Positions 23,478 to 35,704 of a stretch of DNA of 64,000 nucleotides are shown here, piece after piece. The DNA is from Glycine soja (lineage: Eukaryota > Streptophyta > Magnoliopsida > Fabales > Fabaceae). Made by a program: the position numbers and the translations under genes. Position 1 is the stretch's first letter, and each line of letters starts with the position of its first letter. The stretch is taken from positions 46,190,767-46,254,766 of the forward strand of contig NC_041016.1 in NCBI RefSeq assembly GCF_004193775.1, written 5' to 3'. The notes below the pieces were generated by a model that saw only the letters and a list, made by a program, of their open reading frames with translations, ran no database searches and had not been told where the DNA came from.

Positions 23478-24719
23478 GTAAGTCATGAAACGATGTCTTC
23501 CTCAAAAGCTTAATGAATGTTTACATATGAAACTTTCATGGATTTGATTATGTTGTTGTTGAGTGCATGGGTGACTTAATTTGTATTTTGTCTGTCTGAC
23601 TTTTTTTTTGTGTCTGTACAATGAGAAGGAGTACTGAACAATGAAGATTGTCAGTGAAATTTTTAGGTTTAGTTTTTTTGTTTGTTTTTAATTTTTGATT
23701 GTTTTTAGTTTGTTTCCCCTCATATCCACAACAAGCGGTAGTTAGGTTCCCTCTTAGTAACTCATTCTGCCACCCACTATGCACCAACTAATTCCCACCC
23801 ACAACAAGTGGTAGGTCCCCTCATACTCACAAATGATGATGCTGACTGCATAGTTCCTTTACTTACAAAAATGTACTATAACCCACCTCCTTCATTTTTC
23901 ACAAGAATTTTTTGTTATTAGTTCATTTTTCCAACATCAATTTGAAAATTCTAAGACAATCAATGTAGATTAGAATGAATTTTTTATGACTCTTTGGAGT
24001 TTCTGCTTCCCACTTTATAAATTTTGAGTCAAGCAATCATCATACTAAATAAGACATCTGATTCTCAATAAAAAAAAAACCTGTAGTTGAGAAAATTCAG
24101 CTTAAAAAAGCTTTCGTAGAGAAATTTCAAATTACCAAGCTGAGAAAAACAAGCTAATCATAAGGGTTTTTTAAATCTTGGCAGACTGAAGATTACATCA
24201 ATAGAGTAGTATTGATATTCACCTGTAGTTGTTGGTGGTATCTTCTTCGTCAATAATGGCTCCTCACCCATGGATGCTTCAACATAATTCAGAGTAATAG
24301 GTGCCTTAATCAATATATGAAAATTAAAGCTATTGCAAGGTCAGAAAAATAAGTCAATGCACAAACTTAACATCCATAGTCCATACACAATAATCCACAG
24401 GTGACTGTTTGTGGGATAGTAGGTCCAATTCAAGGGCTTTCATCCTCAATTCCATGAATTTTTTTAAGCTCGTAAAACCTGTAATGAAGTGCACTACTAT
24501 ATTCACAAATTGTTGTTCAACATGAGATACAATTTAGTTCACAATCCCATCTAGATCCAGTTTTCAATTCAAGTCTATAGTAACAGAACTCTTCTAACAT
24601 ATATTTTGTGCAAAAGAAAAATAAATAATAATAATAACAATAAAATTATACCATTTAATTAAGCATTGTATCATAGTAAACATTGTATTGAACAATGTTA
24701 AAGGATTGTTGGTGAGCAC
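23478..24719. other. Element interior without recognised gene
   Basis: AT-rich DNA, no gene recognised. Short repeated phrases such as CCACAACAAG near 23726 and 23800 are present, but no clear structure. Confidence 0.4.
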
Positions 24720-26060
24720 TAAGTGTGTCTCACATTAGAGAAGTCTTTGTTAGACCCTTATTAAGTTTCTGGTAAAAACAACGAGGCTAAAGTTTTGTGT
24801 CTGTGCAATGTTCGCTACCGAAAAGTGTACCGAATCGCACAAGTAGTATAAAACGGTAAGAACCAAGTATCGAACTCTCAGGGAACTTGTGTTATCTGGC
24901 AAGCTATTTCGATAAATAGGCGTCTAGTATGAAAATATGATTGTGGTTATGAACAAGTATTTAAACTATCTAGGCAAAAAGAAAGAAAATCACGCAAGAC
25001 AAATACTGTGTAAAAACAGGTAGAGAATGTGTTGGTCTTCCTCATAGGTTCTTGATGCTAAAAAGGATGTTCTCTATTTAATAATGCTCATGCGTTCCTA
25101 TGTTGTCTCCTAGACTGCTAGACCCCGACTCCTCATGATAGCCTAGCCTAGTCCTGATCAAGCCTCGTCCGCAGATTCCTCTTGTAAGACTAAACTCAAC
25201 CAAGACCGCATTAAGACACACATACACAACTAAGTTCTTGTACCCCGATTCCTTGTGATAGCACAACAATTTAGTTCCGTACTATCAAGGACTTTAGAAT
25301 CAGACCAGTTTCCACTGTTGAATGACCCTAACAAAGCATGCATCTACGTGATCAAGGTAAAAGCACACTGGAATGAAAAGCAGATAGCATAGAGAACACA
25401 CAAAACATCATTACATAGATAGAAATATATTTACATCAGGTACCTACAGGGAAGATCCAACAAAGGATTTAGCTTTCCATAGTCCAGAAACCTCCTTTAC
25501 AACAAAGAGAAGAACAAGATGAAAGACTGCAAAAACACAAGTGGTGAGGATGTCTCCTTCACCTCTAGGATCTCATAATCACTCACAAACTCACAAACTC
25601 ATCTCAATCACATCTCTGCAGATCTTCACACAGCAAAATCTATTAGAACTCTCTGGAACTTGGACCTTTCTCTCTCTAGAACCTTCGTGCATGCAGAGCT
25701 TCTCTAGAAAAGTGCCAAACTCCCTTTGCAAATATCATTTCAGGCTTAAATAGGTGGCCTTGTTCATGCTCGTGCGCTTAGCGCAGATCTAGATCGCTTA
25801 GCACACATAAGTGGATTTTGGCTTAGCGCGCTTGTTTCGCTTAGCGGATGAGCTGAAGCGGTGCACTTGATGACCTGGAGTGGTGCGCTTAGCGAACTTG
25901 ACAGCTCATCTTCTTCTGGATTCTTCCTCGCGCTTAGCCACTAAAGGTTGTACTTAGCGAATTCTCGCTAAGCCAGCAGCTTGGCTTAGCGAAAGAGTGA
26001 AAAACAACACTTTGCCAAAGTTGCATATTTAACCTGAAATTGAGAGAAATTGATTATTAA
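24720..26060. mobile_element. Non-coding repeat with CTTAGCG motif cluster (probable LTR-type remnant)
   Basis: No protein-coding content. The left part has the phrase GTGTACCGAATCGCACAAG followed by TATAAAACGGTAAG, which I associate with dispersed non-autonomous soybean retroelements. At 25770-26000 a short motif near GCGCTTAGCG recurs at least eight times in the direct orientation and at least once reversed (CGCTAAGC near 25963). Borders are uncertain and no target duplication was found. Confidence 0.4.
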
Positions 26061-26399
26061 TCGCACAAAACAAAAGTATAAATTATCTATTACCTATATT
26101 TAACAAAAAGTACTTATAGTATTACAAAACAACCTTAAATTGGGAAAGTTTGATACAATATACACAAGTTTTATACACAAAAGTTAGTCGTATTCATCGA
26201 CTAACATGCAACATGCAATCCATTGCTTCTCCAGGTTGGAGCAATATGCTCACATACATCCTCAAAGGTCTGTCTCTTTACCTGAGCTTTTTGGGGTGGC
26301 TATCCTGCTGCTTTCTTGAGTTTTTTGTTGTTACTTGCTATGTCATTATTTAGATACGTAGAACATGCCATGCAAGTGGCCATGTAGTGCCGAAAATGT

Positions 26400-27857
26400 T
26401 ATCACCATTGTTCAGAATGTTCATCATGTCCTTGTGCAGCTTACCATCTTGTCACAAATGTTGAGAATATTCATCAAACTACTCCTTTTGATGGACCAGA
26501 TGAAATAACAATTGGTAATGGCCAAGGGTTGAATATCAACTCTTCAGGTTTAACATCCTTTGTCTCTCCCTTTAATCCTAAATTTCCTCTTGTCCTTAAT
26601 AATCTCTTCTTTGTTCCTTCAATTACAAAAAACTTAATCAGTGTCAGTCAATTCTGTAAGGATAATTCTTTTTTTTTTCTTTAGTTTCATTCTCATCTGT
26701 GTTTGGTCAAATCTCAGGTATCTAAAGACATGCTTCTTAAAGGGATGGTAGGCTGTGATGGCCTCTATGAATTCCCTGACTTTCTTTAGTCAACTAGACA
26801 TCAATGCAAGGCCTCTTTCAGTGTCAATACCATTTCCTATGCTAGCTCAAAACCTGTGCCAAGTGCTTGTTCATCAAATTTAGTAACTTGTGTTGAGAAT
26901 GTGTCCTACTGTGTCTCTTGTAAACACTGCCTCTACTAGTGCTATTTGTTTTGCCACTTGGCATTCCATATATAATCATAATGGTGTTAGTATGAAAGTT
27001 GTGCTCAAATTGTGTAATATACCTTTTTATCAATAAAACAGGTTTTGATTTTTGTTCTCATTTTTGCATTGACAAGTGTCATCGTCTTCCTTCTTTCCCT
27101 TCCCTTACTCAGTACTGTACTACCTTTGAACTCATATATACATATTTGTGTGGCCCATCCCCTTTCTTATCCAGCACTGGTTATAAATAATATGTAACCT
27201 TTGTTGATGGTCACACTGACTTGACTTTATTTGTTGAAATGTAATTATGAAACTCTTTAATCTGTTTATACAGTTTGATACTTTACTTAAAACTCAATTC
27301 AATTTAATTGTTAAAGTCGTGTAGTCTGACTGGGGGGGAGGGAGACTATAGGCCATTTACCAATTATGTTGCAAAACTTGTCAGAACTTATAATGTTTGC
27401 ATGTGCTACCTATCCTCTTCTAACGCCCTATAACCAGCACAAACTTAACCCAAGGTCTGAAGAATGGCTTTTTTTGGGGTATTCCCTTTCTCACAAAGGT
27501 TACAAGTGCATGGCAGCACATGGAAGAATTTATATTTCCAAGGATGTCGTATTTGATGAATTCAGTTTTCCTTTTCTTCGTTTGTTTGCTGAACCAACCT
27601 TAGACTCTTTAACTGTTGTACTTGCTTCTCCTCAACAATTCTTGACTGTCTTGTCTGCTCCTTCCACAACAGCAACTTCTGCCACAGGAGTTAGTCATAC
27701 ACATGCTTCTCAATCTGCTTCTCAGGTGGTTGTTCACCAGTTAGCAACAGTTCCATCCTTAGTGGATGTTGGTCCTGCTTTGAAACTCCCAGATTCACAT
27801 CAATCCTTAAACCAGGAGTCTTTATCCAATGTGGGTATTTCCTCTGTCAGACCATAA
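26400..27857 (+). mobile_element. Degenerate Ty1/copia gag-pol remnant
   Basis: Plus-strand copia pieces in broken frames. They include the protease-to-pre-integrase part (EITIGNGQGLNINSSG, NNLFFVPSITKNLISVSQFC, 26500-26660) and, after a deletion of most of the integrase, the integrase C-terminal part (PYNQHKLNPRSEEWLFLGYS and HKGYKCMAAHGRIYISKDVV, 27430-27550). A Ser/Thr/Ala-rich linker then stays open to a stop at 27855. No LTRs were identified. It looks much older than the two young copia elements and sits inside the giant CACTA. Confidence 0.8.
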
Positions 27858-28141
27858 AACACTCCACTTACCTTATGCCTCAACAAATTATCCTTGATGG
27901 CATTTGTGTGCTTATGATTAGGGTTTCCTTTAGACCTCATTTGGATCCTCTAAGCACGAGGTCTGACTTGTGTTGCATGTGACCAAAGCCTGCATGCATG
28001 TCAGTGTTGCCTTCGATTGTTTTTTCACCAAGTGACCTATTACTTGTGCCTGCAACTTCACTAATCCTCTTAGAGCATAAAATGCTTTTGTTGCCTCTCA
28101 TAGAAACATTAACTCATATATCATATCAATCATTGACATAC
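27858..28141. other. Spacer
   Basis: No gene recognised; it may be the remaining tail of the copia remnant. Confidence 0.4.
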
Positions 28142-28480
28142 TCAAATACCAACAACATTAAATCTCAAAGACAAAACTCGATTCCTTAGAAAGTGAAATA
28201 GCAAGTGAGAGCGAAAGGAAGATTGGATTTTGATGGCAGCAGCCTCTTCAATGCTTTTAGATGTTCCATTGGCAGCAGAAGTCAAAAGGATCACAGCAGC
28301 TATAGCTGCCATTGCAGCATGAGCTGGTACTGTAGTGGCAGTAGCCACAGCCATGGCGTGCTTCATTTGCTCATTCTCAATATCAATGTCAGTTTCCAGT
28401 GTCCGTGAAACAGTGACATTTGTGTCTACAAAATTCAATTCCTTATAAGTTGTTGGTGGTGTGGTTGTGCAGTAGTGGCT
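28142..28480 (-). pseudogene. Captured fragment of an IQD (IQ67-domain) gene
   Basis: Minus-strand open stretch with features of plant IQD calmodulin-binding scaffold proteins. It has an Ala-rich block (NEQMKHAMAVATATTVPAHA, then AAMAAIAAVILLTSAANG) followed by AAAIKIQSSFRSHLL, the first IQ motif with the IQxxFR core. In intact members this continues into a conserved KALRALKGLVKLQALVRG-like segment. Here the copy diverges after FRSHL and stops at 28142, so only the start of the IQ67 domain remains. The frame opens without an ATG at a natural gene start. It is oriented against the transposase. Family assignment rests on this motif combination. Confidence 0.7.
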
Positions 28481-30326
28481 GAGGATGATGATCTTCTAAA
28501 ACTTCATCTCTTTTTGTCCTTTGCGGTTATGCAACTTTGAGGGGTTGATTTTTCTGTTCCATTTGAAGAACAATTCATGTTGTTGTAGATTTTCTCTTCT
28601 GTTTTTCCTTCTCTTTCCTACCTCTCAACAACGTTTGCAAGTTGAAGTTGTCAAAGGAGAAGGAGATGCCATGTAGCATGGGGTGGTTCTACTCCTATTA
28701 TCTTGAAGCTAATTGCAGCAAAAAAGGGACCCAAAAAAAGGAAAGTCATTCATAAACAAAAGTTAAGGATGGTCAGAGTAATTTAGAGGGACCAATAGCA
28801 ATACAAATTGAGACATCATGATGATTATATGTCATGTGCAGACCCATATGCCATTTTGAGTTTGTCTTGTGCCAGTGCCAAAACAAACTTAAAAAGATAG
28901 CGTATAACCCTACAAAACTTGTGTACCCACTCAATAGGGAATAATTAATAACAACTTCATAAGAGACCCTTTAACTTGCTATACTCCTTGATATACCAAA
29001 TATAATTTTACCACAAGTATATGAGGTTGTTCTAGGAAAAACATTTCATATCTGTTTGGTAAGAATAAAAGAAATTTAGTGCATGACAATAAAGAGGGAA
29101 GACAGAAAAAAAGTACATAACAATAAATGAAAAATAAGATCAATTTTAGGAGTGTTTATTTTGAGTGGAAATTGATTATGTTGCCTTAAAAAACTGATTA
29201 TGTTTTTTTAAAATCAATTCTTACAATTTTAAACCACCACTAACACTAAAACTACTAATAATATTTTGAAGCAGTTTAACAACCCAGAGTAAAGCCAGCA
29301 TAAAATATGCAATACACATGTTCTCATTTTTATATTTAGTGCTTGCACCTTTCATATTCTTAACAAAGTTAACTTCAACCCAAGATGACGTTTTAGGAGT
29401 TAAGCAGGAGCTGGATTTATTGTCCTAATATAGGGATGGGGTAGCTTCCCATTTACATATCTCATGCAGGCATATATTTGTAAATCTAATTAATTGCATT
29501 AACAACTATTCCAACCCATTCATTACAACTGAGATGAATTTCAGATTCCCATTGTGCACTATATATATATTAGTTGACAAAACTATATTTGTTCAAATTA
29601 TTTTGTGATTCCTTCATCTTTCCAACTCTGGTCATCATGTTGTTTCCCATGATGTTGTTTTGTTCTTCATGTAAAAACATGTGTGTGTGAGTGTGTGTGT
29701 GTGTGTACACACACAGACATATATATGGAACCGAAGTGACGAACAGATAAATATAAAATGTAACACTCATCTAAACCTGTGATGACATTAAACAATGTTA
29801 ATCAGCAGGCCAAAATATCAACTACCTAACAAATAACTGCATCAACATTGAACAATTGAATTTCTAATGACAAATAATGAAAAGGCTTCCAATATTGGAT
29901 TACAAAAGGCTTAAACCTGCTGAGAATGATGATCATTAATTAGTACTGATTACTAAACCTGTTAGAGAGATATATAGACAGAAATATCCCAAGCAACAAT
30001 TCTAGTAAAATTAAACTGGAGTTATCTATGAGAATCAAAGTGTTAAATAATTTACAATAACTCACACATGTTATTCAATCAATTGAGGCAGGATTTTTGC
30101 TTCAATGTTGCCTGAAAACTAAATTTCGAATGGAAGAAAATGAACGGTTATTTTTGCAAACTTAAATTTTCAACATTTTAATCTAAATATGTACAAAACC
30201 ATTGAAAAAGGAAAGTTAAGTAGTAGTAGTAGTAGTACCAAGGAGAAGTCATAATCAGAGTTCAACTTAGGTGGGTTTGAAATTATCCATGGGGAACAAC
30301 CTTGGCTAGACCAAGCAGTAATAACC
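28481..30326. other. Element interior, no recognised gene; simple repeats
   Basis: No gene recognised. A GTGTGT tract lies at about 29685-29705, and a GTA trinucleotide run at about 30221-30238. Confidence 0.45.
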
Positions 30327-30626
30327 TCATGATAGTTTAGTCCAAAAAATTAGTCTATATTCCTCCCTGTTGTGACGCGGGGTTCTTGCCTTGCTTGTGA
30401 ATCCACTGTGCCATCCGTGCGTAGTGTTTGTCATTACCTTAGAGGATGCAGTTTGAAGCTGAGCCCTTTCATGTGTGCTTGCTAACTGGTTTGCGGAATG
30501 AACCAAAGTGTTGCTGGCATGGCAGAGGAAAGCATCATCTGCTGCACAGAACCACCTTGGCCTTCTGCTTACGCAGCTATCGCAGGCTAGTGCTGTCTTG
30601 GCTCCCAAGGCACCTGCGACTTTCAT
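30327..30626 (-). pseudogene. Captured CONSTANS-like B-box (COL/BBX) fragment, open frame kept
   Basis: A 99-codon minus-strand frame starting with a true ATG (30626), matching the N-terminus of CONSTANS-like B-box transcription factors of the COL6/7/8/16 kind. It has MKVAGALGAKTALACDSC, RRPRWFCAADDAFLC and VHSANQLASTHERAQLQTAS. B-box proteins bind zinc with spaced Cys, Asp and His. Here the second pair is changed: the expected C-x2-C-D around CHACDT reads CHASNT, losing one Cys and the Asp, so this box should not fold normally. The frame runs out without the second B-box or the CCT domain. An uninterrupted frame together with lost ligands suggests a captured piece without selection for B-box function. 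Confidence 0.8.
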
Positions 30627-31571
30627 TTCTGTGATATCTTAGAAACCTTTGCTAAGTGTGAAATGTTAGTAACAATGGAATATTGAGGTACAGTCCATTT
30701 ATTTATTTGCTTAGAATCAGATAGCCAAATGGTTCAATTATTGTTAGTGTGTGTTAAGACTTAATTGACAGCGTGGTGTGGCATGGTACTATGGGGTCTG
30801 TCTTGCTTTCGAATTTATTGTTTTTTTTTTGTTTATGGTATCTTTGTTTCAGAATTCAGAGAGTGAAACACTAGTCTTTTAACATAGGATTTGTTACACA
30901 ATGAACTTACGATATTTTTTGGTAAGGGTAAAGTTTTCTTTTATACTAAAACAATAAATTACAACCAATAAAACTTTAGTATAATAGAATGGACTAGTTT
31001 TAATGTATTGACAAGTCAAGGCTCGGATTTCCATTAAGCACATTCTACAAGATGATCTACTGCATACATAACACAAAATTGAGTTCCCTAAAATTAGTCT
31101 ACATGATTACTCATATTCATAAAATCTACAGACTATAAAGAAAGTAGTTGAAGATCTGTCAATTCTACAATATTGATGGCTAATGTAAAGTGATCGAGTG
31201 AAGCTTCTTTAATTTAAAATCAAGGGCAGATGCACTCATAGGTTGAGGAACCAAATCCCATTGAATGCACATTAACATTACAGTGTTACTGCAGGGCTGC
31301 ACATGCAAAATTCTGCAGCTTTATCAGCACTTTTTCTTTGCTTTATCATACTAAATTAAGTCATGAGTAACAAACTGAAATTATATAGTTGAATGTAACC
31401 AATGTTATGAATATGATTGAATCATGCACCCATTGTGAGAAAAGTTTACATTTGACAATAAATCGATTGGGAATAATGCCTCTAGTCTGAAACTTAATGT
31501 GGTTACTTGAAAAGCCATATGCAGATGTATTTGTGGATGGCAAATACATATGTTATATGTGTAATTGAATT
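30627..31571. other. Element interior, no recognised gene
   Basis: AT-rich; nothing supported. It may contain introns of captured or element genes. Confidence 0.4.
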
Positions 31572-31773
31572 ATTTTTCGTTACACAACTGTACTCCTACT
31601 GTGGTCTTAAAAGCTTTTTATTTTTGTAGGTAGTACTGTTAAAGTGTGTACTGGCTGTTCAGGATAGCAATAATTTTTCGTTACACAACTGTACTCCTAC
31701 TGTGGTCTTAAAAGCTTTTTATTTTTGTAGGTAGTACTGTTAAAGTGTGTACTGGCTGTTCAGGATAGCAATA
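31572..31773 (+). repeat. 101-bp tandem duplication
   Basis: Two adjacent copies with period 101 bp (31572-31672 and 31673-31773), identical by eye. Each contains a T-rich stretch followed by TTTTTGTAG, a plausible splice acceptor, then an open stretch encoding VVLLKCVLAVQDSN in one frame. Identity indicates a recent slip or unequal exchange. Confidence 0.85.
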
Positions 31774-31968
31774 AAGTTGAAACACCTTCACTAAACATAC
31801 AGTCATCTCATTGATCTCCAGCTCGGCCGTAAACAAACCTTTGGTTAGTACCATCTTTAGAGGTATGTATGTCATTCTCGCACTTATGTCATAAAGTATT
31901 ATAGGAAATGTAACTACTCTTTAGTATTACATTGTAGTTCATTGAGTGAGCCATAGTTCCTCGTTTGA

Positions 31969-32021
31969 GATTCAATACAACGATTAATACAGACAATTTG
32001 GATTAATTGTTGTATTGAATC
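31969..32021 (+). promoter_or_regulatory. Foldback upstream of TNP2 copy 2
   Basis: Arms GATTCAATACAACGATTAAT (31969-31988) and ATTAATTGTTGTATTGAATC (32002-32021) pair around a 13-nt loop. The foldback ends 355 bp before the TNP2 ATG (32376). Copy 1 has the same structure at the same distance (8545-8606), and the sequence just downstream (GTTTxGACAGTTTGGGA) is also shared. Confidence 0.65.
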
Positions 32022-32375
32022 TTGAATTTTTCGTTTAGACAGTTTGGGAAGACTAATTATTTTTACTTCATTTTCACTTATAAGTTAAGTATGTTGTGTT
32101 ATTTTTGACTAAATTTCGGACAGTGCATCTTGCTTTGTTCTCTGGGTGCATACATGATCCGGGTGAATTGATGTCACCGCTTTCATTTCGTGTACTTGGA
32201 GACAAAAGCGAAATGCTTCCAAAATTTTGTCAAATTTAAGATATTCATCTTAACTTGTTTGTTTGAATGAAGTAAAAAGTTGTCTTCCCGAATGGGGTAA
32301 GGTCACACCTTTTTATCAAAAAGAGAGGTTGACATGCATATCCGATAATGTACCTAATCTAACAGTACACCAAAG

Positions 32376-35300
32376 ATGGACCGAACATGGATGAAAAGAT
32401 CACGCATAAGTGACGAGTATGAGAATGGGGTTGAAGATTTCTTGCAATTTGCCAAATAAAATGCACCACACATTGGTGGAGTATACTTTTGTCCATGTGT
32501 TAAATGTTTGAATGGGCGACGACAATCTTTGGATGACATTAGAACACATCTTATATATGATGGTATCAGTCCTAGTTATACAAAATGGATATGGCATGGT
32601 GAATTACCACAAATGTCATCAATCCCTCCGACTGCTACAGTTGATGAACAAGTCGGTGATCGTATAGAAGACATGCTACACGATCTTGGACAAGAGGGTT
32701 TTAGGCAAGCACAAGCACCTTATTATGAAAAGTTAGATACTGATTCTAAGAAGCCATTATATATGGGATGCACAAAGTACACACGATTATCAGGGGTGTT
32801 AGCTTTGGTGAATTTGAAAGCAAGATTTGGATGGAGTGACAAAAGCTTTAACGAATTACTTTTGTTATTGAAGAATATGCTTCCTGTAGATAACATGTTA
32901 CCGAAGAACCATTACGAGGCAAAAAAGATATTATGCCCTGTGGGTATGGAATACGAAAAAATACATGCTTGCCCTAATGATTGTATTTTGTATAGACATC
33001 AGTTTGCTGAAATATGCAACTGCCCTACATGTGGGGTGTCACGGTACAAAGTCAAGTCTGACGAATGCAGTGGTGATGCAAGCACATACAACGATCTTCC
33101 ATCAAAAGTGTGTTGCTATCTTCCAGTAATACTAAGGTTTAAGAGATTGTTTGCTAATGCACAAGACGCAAAAAACCTAACATGGCATGCTGATGGGAGG
33201 ATCAAAGATGGATTGCTTCGTCATCATGCTGATTCAACTCAATGGAAGACAATTGATCAGTTGTATCCAGAATTTGGACAAGATCCCAAAAACCTAAGGG
33301 CTGGTCTCGCTTCGGATGGAATGAATCCTTTGGGAAACTTGAGTTGCAACCATAGTTCGTGGCTTATTTTGTTGATCATTTACAACCTGCCTCCTTGGTT
33401 TATGCATCAAGCGGAAGTACATAATGATGTGTATGATGATAGCCGGTCCAAGGCAGCTAGGAAATAACATTGATGTGTATCTTGCTCCCTTGATTGAAGA
33501 CCTCAGAAAGTTGTGGGTAGAAGGGGTTAATGTGTATGATGGAAATGCTCAGGAGACCTTCAGGTTATGTGCAATGATTTTTTGCACCATTAACGACTTT
33601 CCAACATATGAGAATTTGAGTGGATATAGTGTGAAAGGCCACCAAGCATGTCCTATATGTGAGAAAGACACATGTTACATCTAATTAAAGCATGGAAAGA
33701 AGACAGTGTATACAAGACATCGAAGATTTTTAAAACCTTTTCACCCATATAGGCGAATGAAGAATGCATTTAATGGCACATCTGAGATTGACAGTGCACC
33801 AAAACCCTTGTCAGGTCATGAAGTTTTGGATCGGGTGAACAATATAATCTATATGTATGGAAAGACACAAAAAAGGGATGGGTCCCACAACAACATTTGG
33901 AAGAAAAAGTCTATCTTCTTTGATCTGCCTTACTAGTGCAATTTACATGTGAGACATTGTTTAGATGTTATGCATGTTGAGAAAAATGTCTGTGATAGTT
34001 TAGTAGGCATGCTGCTTAACATTAAAGGTTAGACATAGATGGTTTGAAATGTCATCAAGATTTAGTAGAAACGGGCATACAACAATAGTTGCATCCAATG
34101 TCAAAAGGTCTTTGAACGTATTTTCCCCCAGCATGTCATACAATGTCAACCACTGAGAAAAAAAGTTTGTCATTGTCTGAAAAATGTAAAAGTCCCACAA
34201 GGATACTCTTCAAATATCAAGAGCCTTGTATCTGTGACTGATATGAAATTGGTTGGGTTGAAGTCCCATGATTGTCACGTTTTAATGCAACAATTATTGT
34301 CTGTAGCCACTCGTGGTATATTGCCTGACAAAGTTAAGGTTGCAATAACTCAATTGTGTTTTTTCTTCAATTCCATCTGCAGCAAAGTCATCGACCCAAA
34401 ACACTTGGATGATTTGGAAAATGAGGCTTCCATTATTATTTGTCAGTTGGAGATGTATTTTCCACCAGCATTTTTTGACATAATGATTCACTTAGTTGTT
34501 CATCTTGTTTGAGAAATACGGTTGTGCGGGCCCGTATATCTGCGGTGGATGTATCCGATTGAGTGGTACATGAAGGTATTGAAAAGTTATACGAAGAATC
34601 AATATCGCTTAGAAGCAAGCATTGTTGAAAGGTATGTAGCAGAAGAAGCTATTGAGTTTTGTTCTGAGTACATCGAAAATGCTTCACCTGTTGGTCTTCC
34701 TGAAAGTCGTCATGAGTCTACATGGCAAGGTAAAGGTACACGAGGATTCAATGTTATAACCATGGATCGCCAACATGTCTCACAAGCGCATTTATATGTA
34801 CTAAACAACACAACTGAGGTTATACCATACATAGATGCTCACAAAGAATATGTCGCAGCTTGTCACCCAAACATGAATATGATGCGGGTGTTGCAGGAGA
34901 ACAATAAGAGTTTCATTAATTGGTTTAGAAAAACAATATTTGCTAGCGATAGTGGTTCTAAGACATTACCATTGTTAGTTGTTAGGCCTAATCTCAATGT
35001 CCTTACTTGGAAGGGGTATGATATCAACAATTATTCATTCTACACAAAGTCACAGGTGATAAAAGTACCATGCAAAATAGTGGAGTCACGATTGATGCTC
35101 ATTCGGACCACTTTAGTAGTGCATTAGATAACCATCCTATTCGAGCATCCATGCCTTATTATGGAGTCATTAAGGAAATCTGGGAGCTTGATTATGGTGA
35201 ATTTAAAGTGCCTGTTTTCAAGTGCCAATGGGTTAATGGAAATGCGGGTGTCCAGCAAGACAAAATGGGGTTTACTTTAGTTGACCTTGAAAGGATTGGT

Positions 35301-35564
35301 TACAAGGACAAGCCATTCATCATGGCAGCACAAGCAAGACAGGTGTTTTATGTTGAAGATCCCAGTGACTCAAGATGGTTAGTTGTTCTTCAGGGGAAAA
35401 CAAGTGGTATCCCTCCCGATACTGATGCTTCAACCCTTGATGTTAACGACATGCCAACGTTCTCCACACAAATGCCTTCTGTAAATGCTGAAAATGAGGA
35501 GGATGATGTATATGCAAATCGTATCGATCATGATGAAGGTTTATGGGAAAATATGGCTACTTGA
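32376..35564 (+). pseudogene. CACTA TNP2-like transposase pseudogene (copy 2)
   Basis: Transposase gene of the giant element. From the ATG at 32376: the transposase-associated N-terminus (MDRTWMKRSRISDEYENGVE, later NGRRQSLDDIRTHL and YTKWIWHGEL), the TNP2 core (NLTWHADGRIKDGLLRHHAD, LRAGLASDGMNPLGNLS, NNIDVYLAPLIEDL, NLSGYSVKGHQACPICE, HCLDVMHVEKNVCDSL), a DUF4218-like part (QLEMYFPPAFFDIMIHLVVH, 34440-34510; YTKNQYRLEASIVERYVAEE, about 34590-34650) and a DUF4216-like part (YYGVIKEIWELDYGEFKVPV, about 35157; DSRWLVVLQGK). Disabling changes include stops at 32457, 33682 and 33934 and frameshifts near 33430, 34030 and 35060. All domains of a complete TNP2 are present in order, so it descends from an autonomous copy. 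Confidence 0.9.
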
Positions 35565-35704
35565 ATGCGGTATATACCCAAATAATATTTACCTTGTCCA
35601 TTGTCATTTTGAATTTCCAATTACCTGTCTTTCATTACAATTTCATACTTGTACGTTGTGCTAATTAACTTGGCTTATTTTTTATTTTCTTTTTCTATGC
35701 AGCC

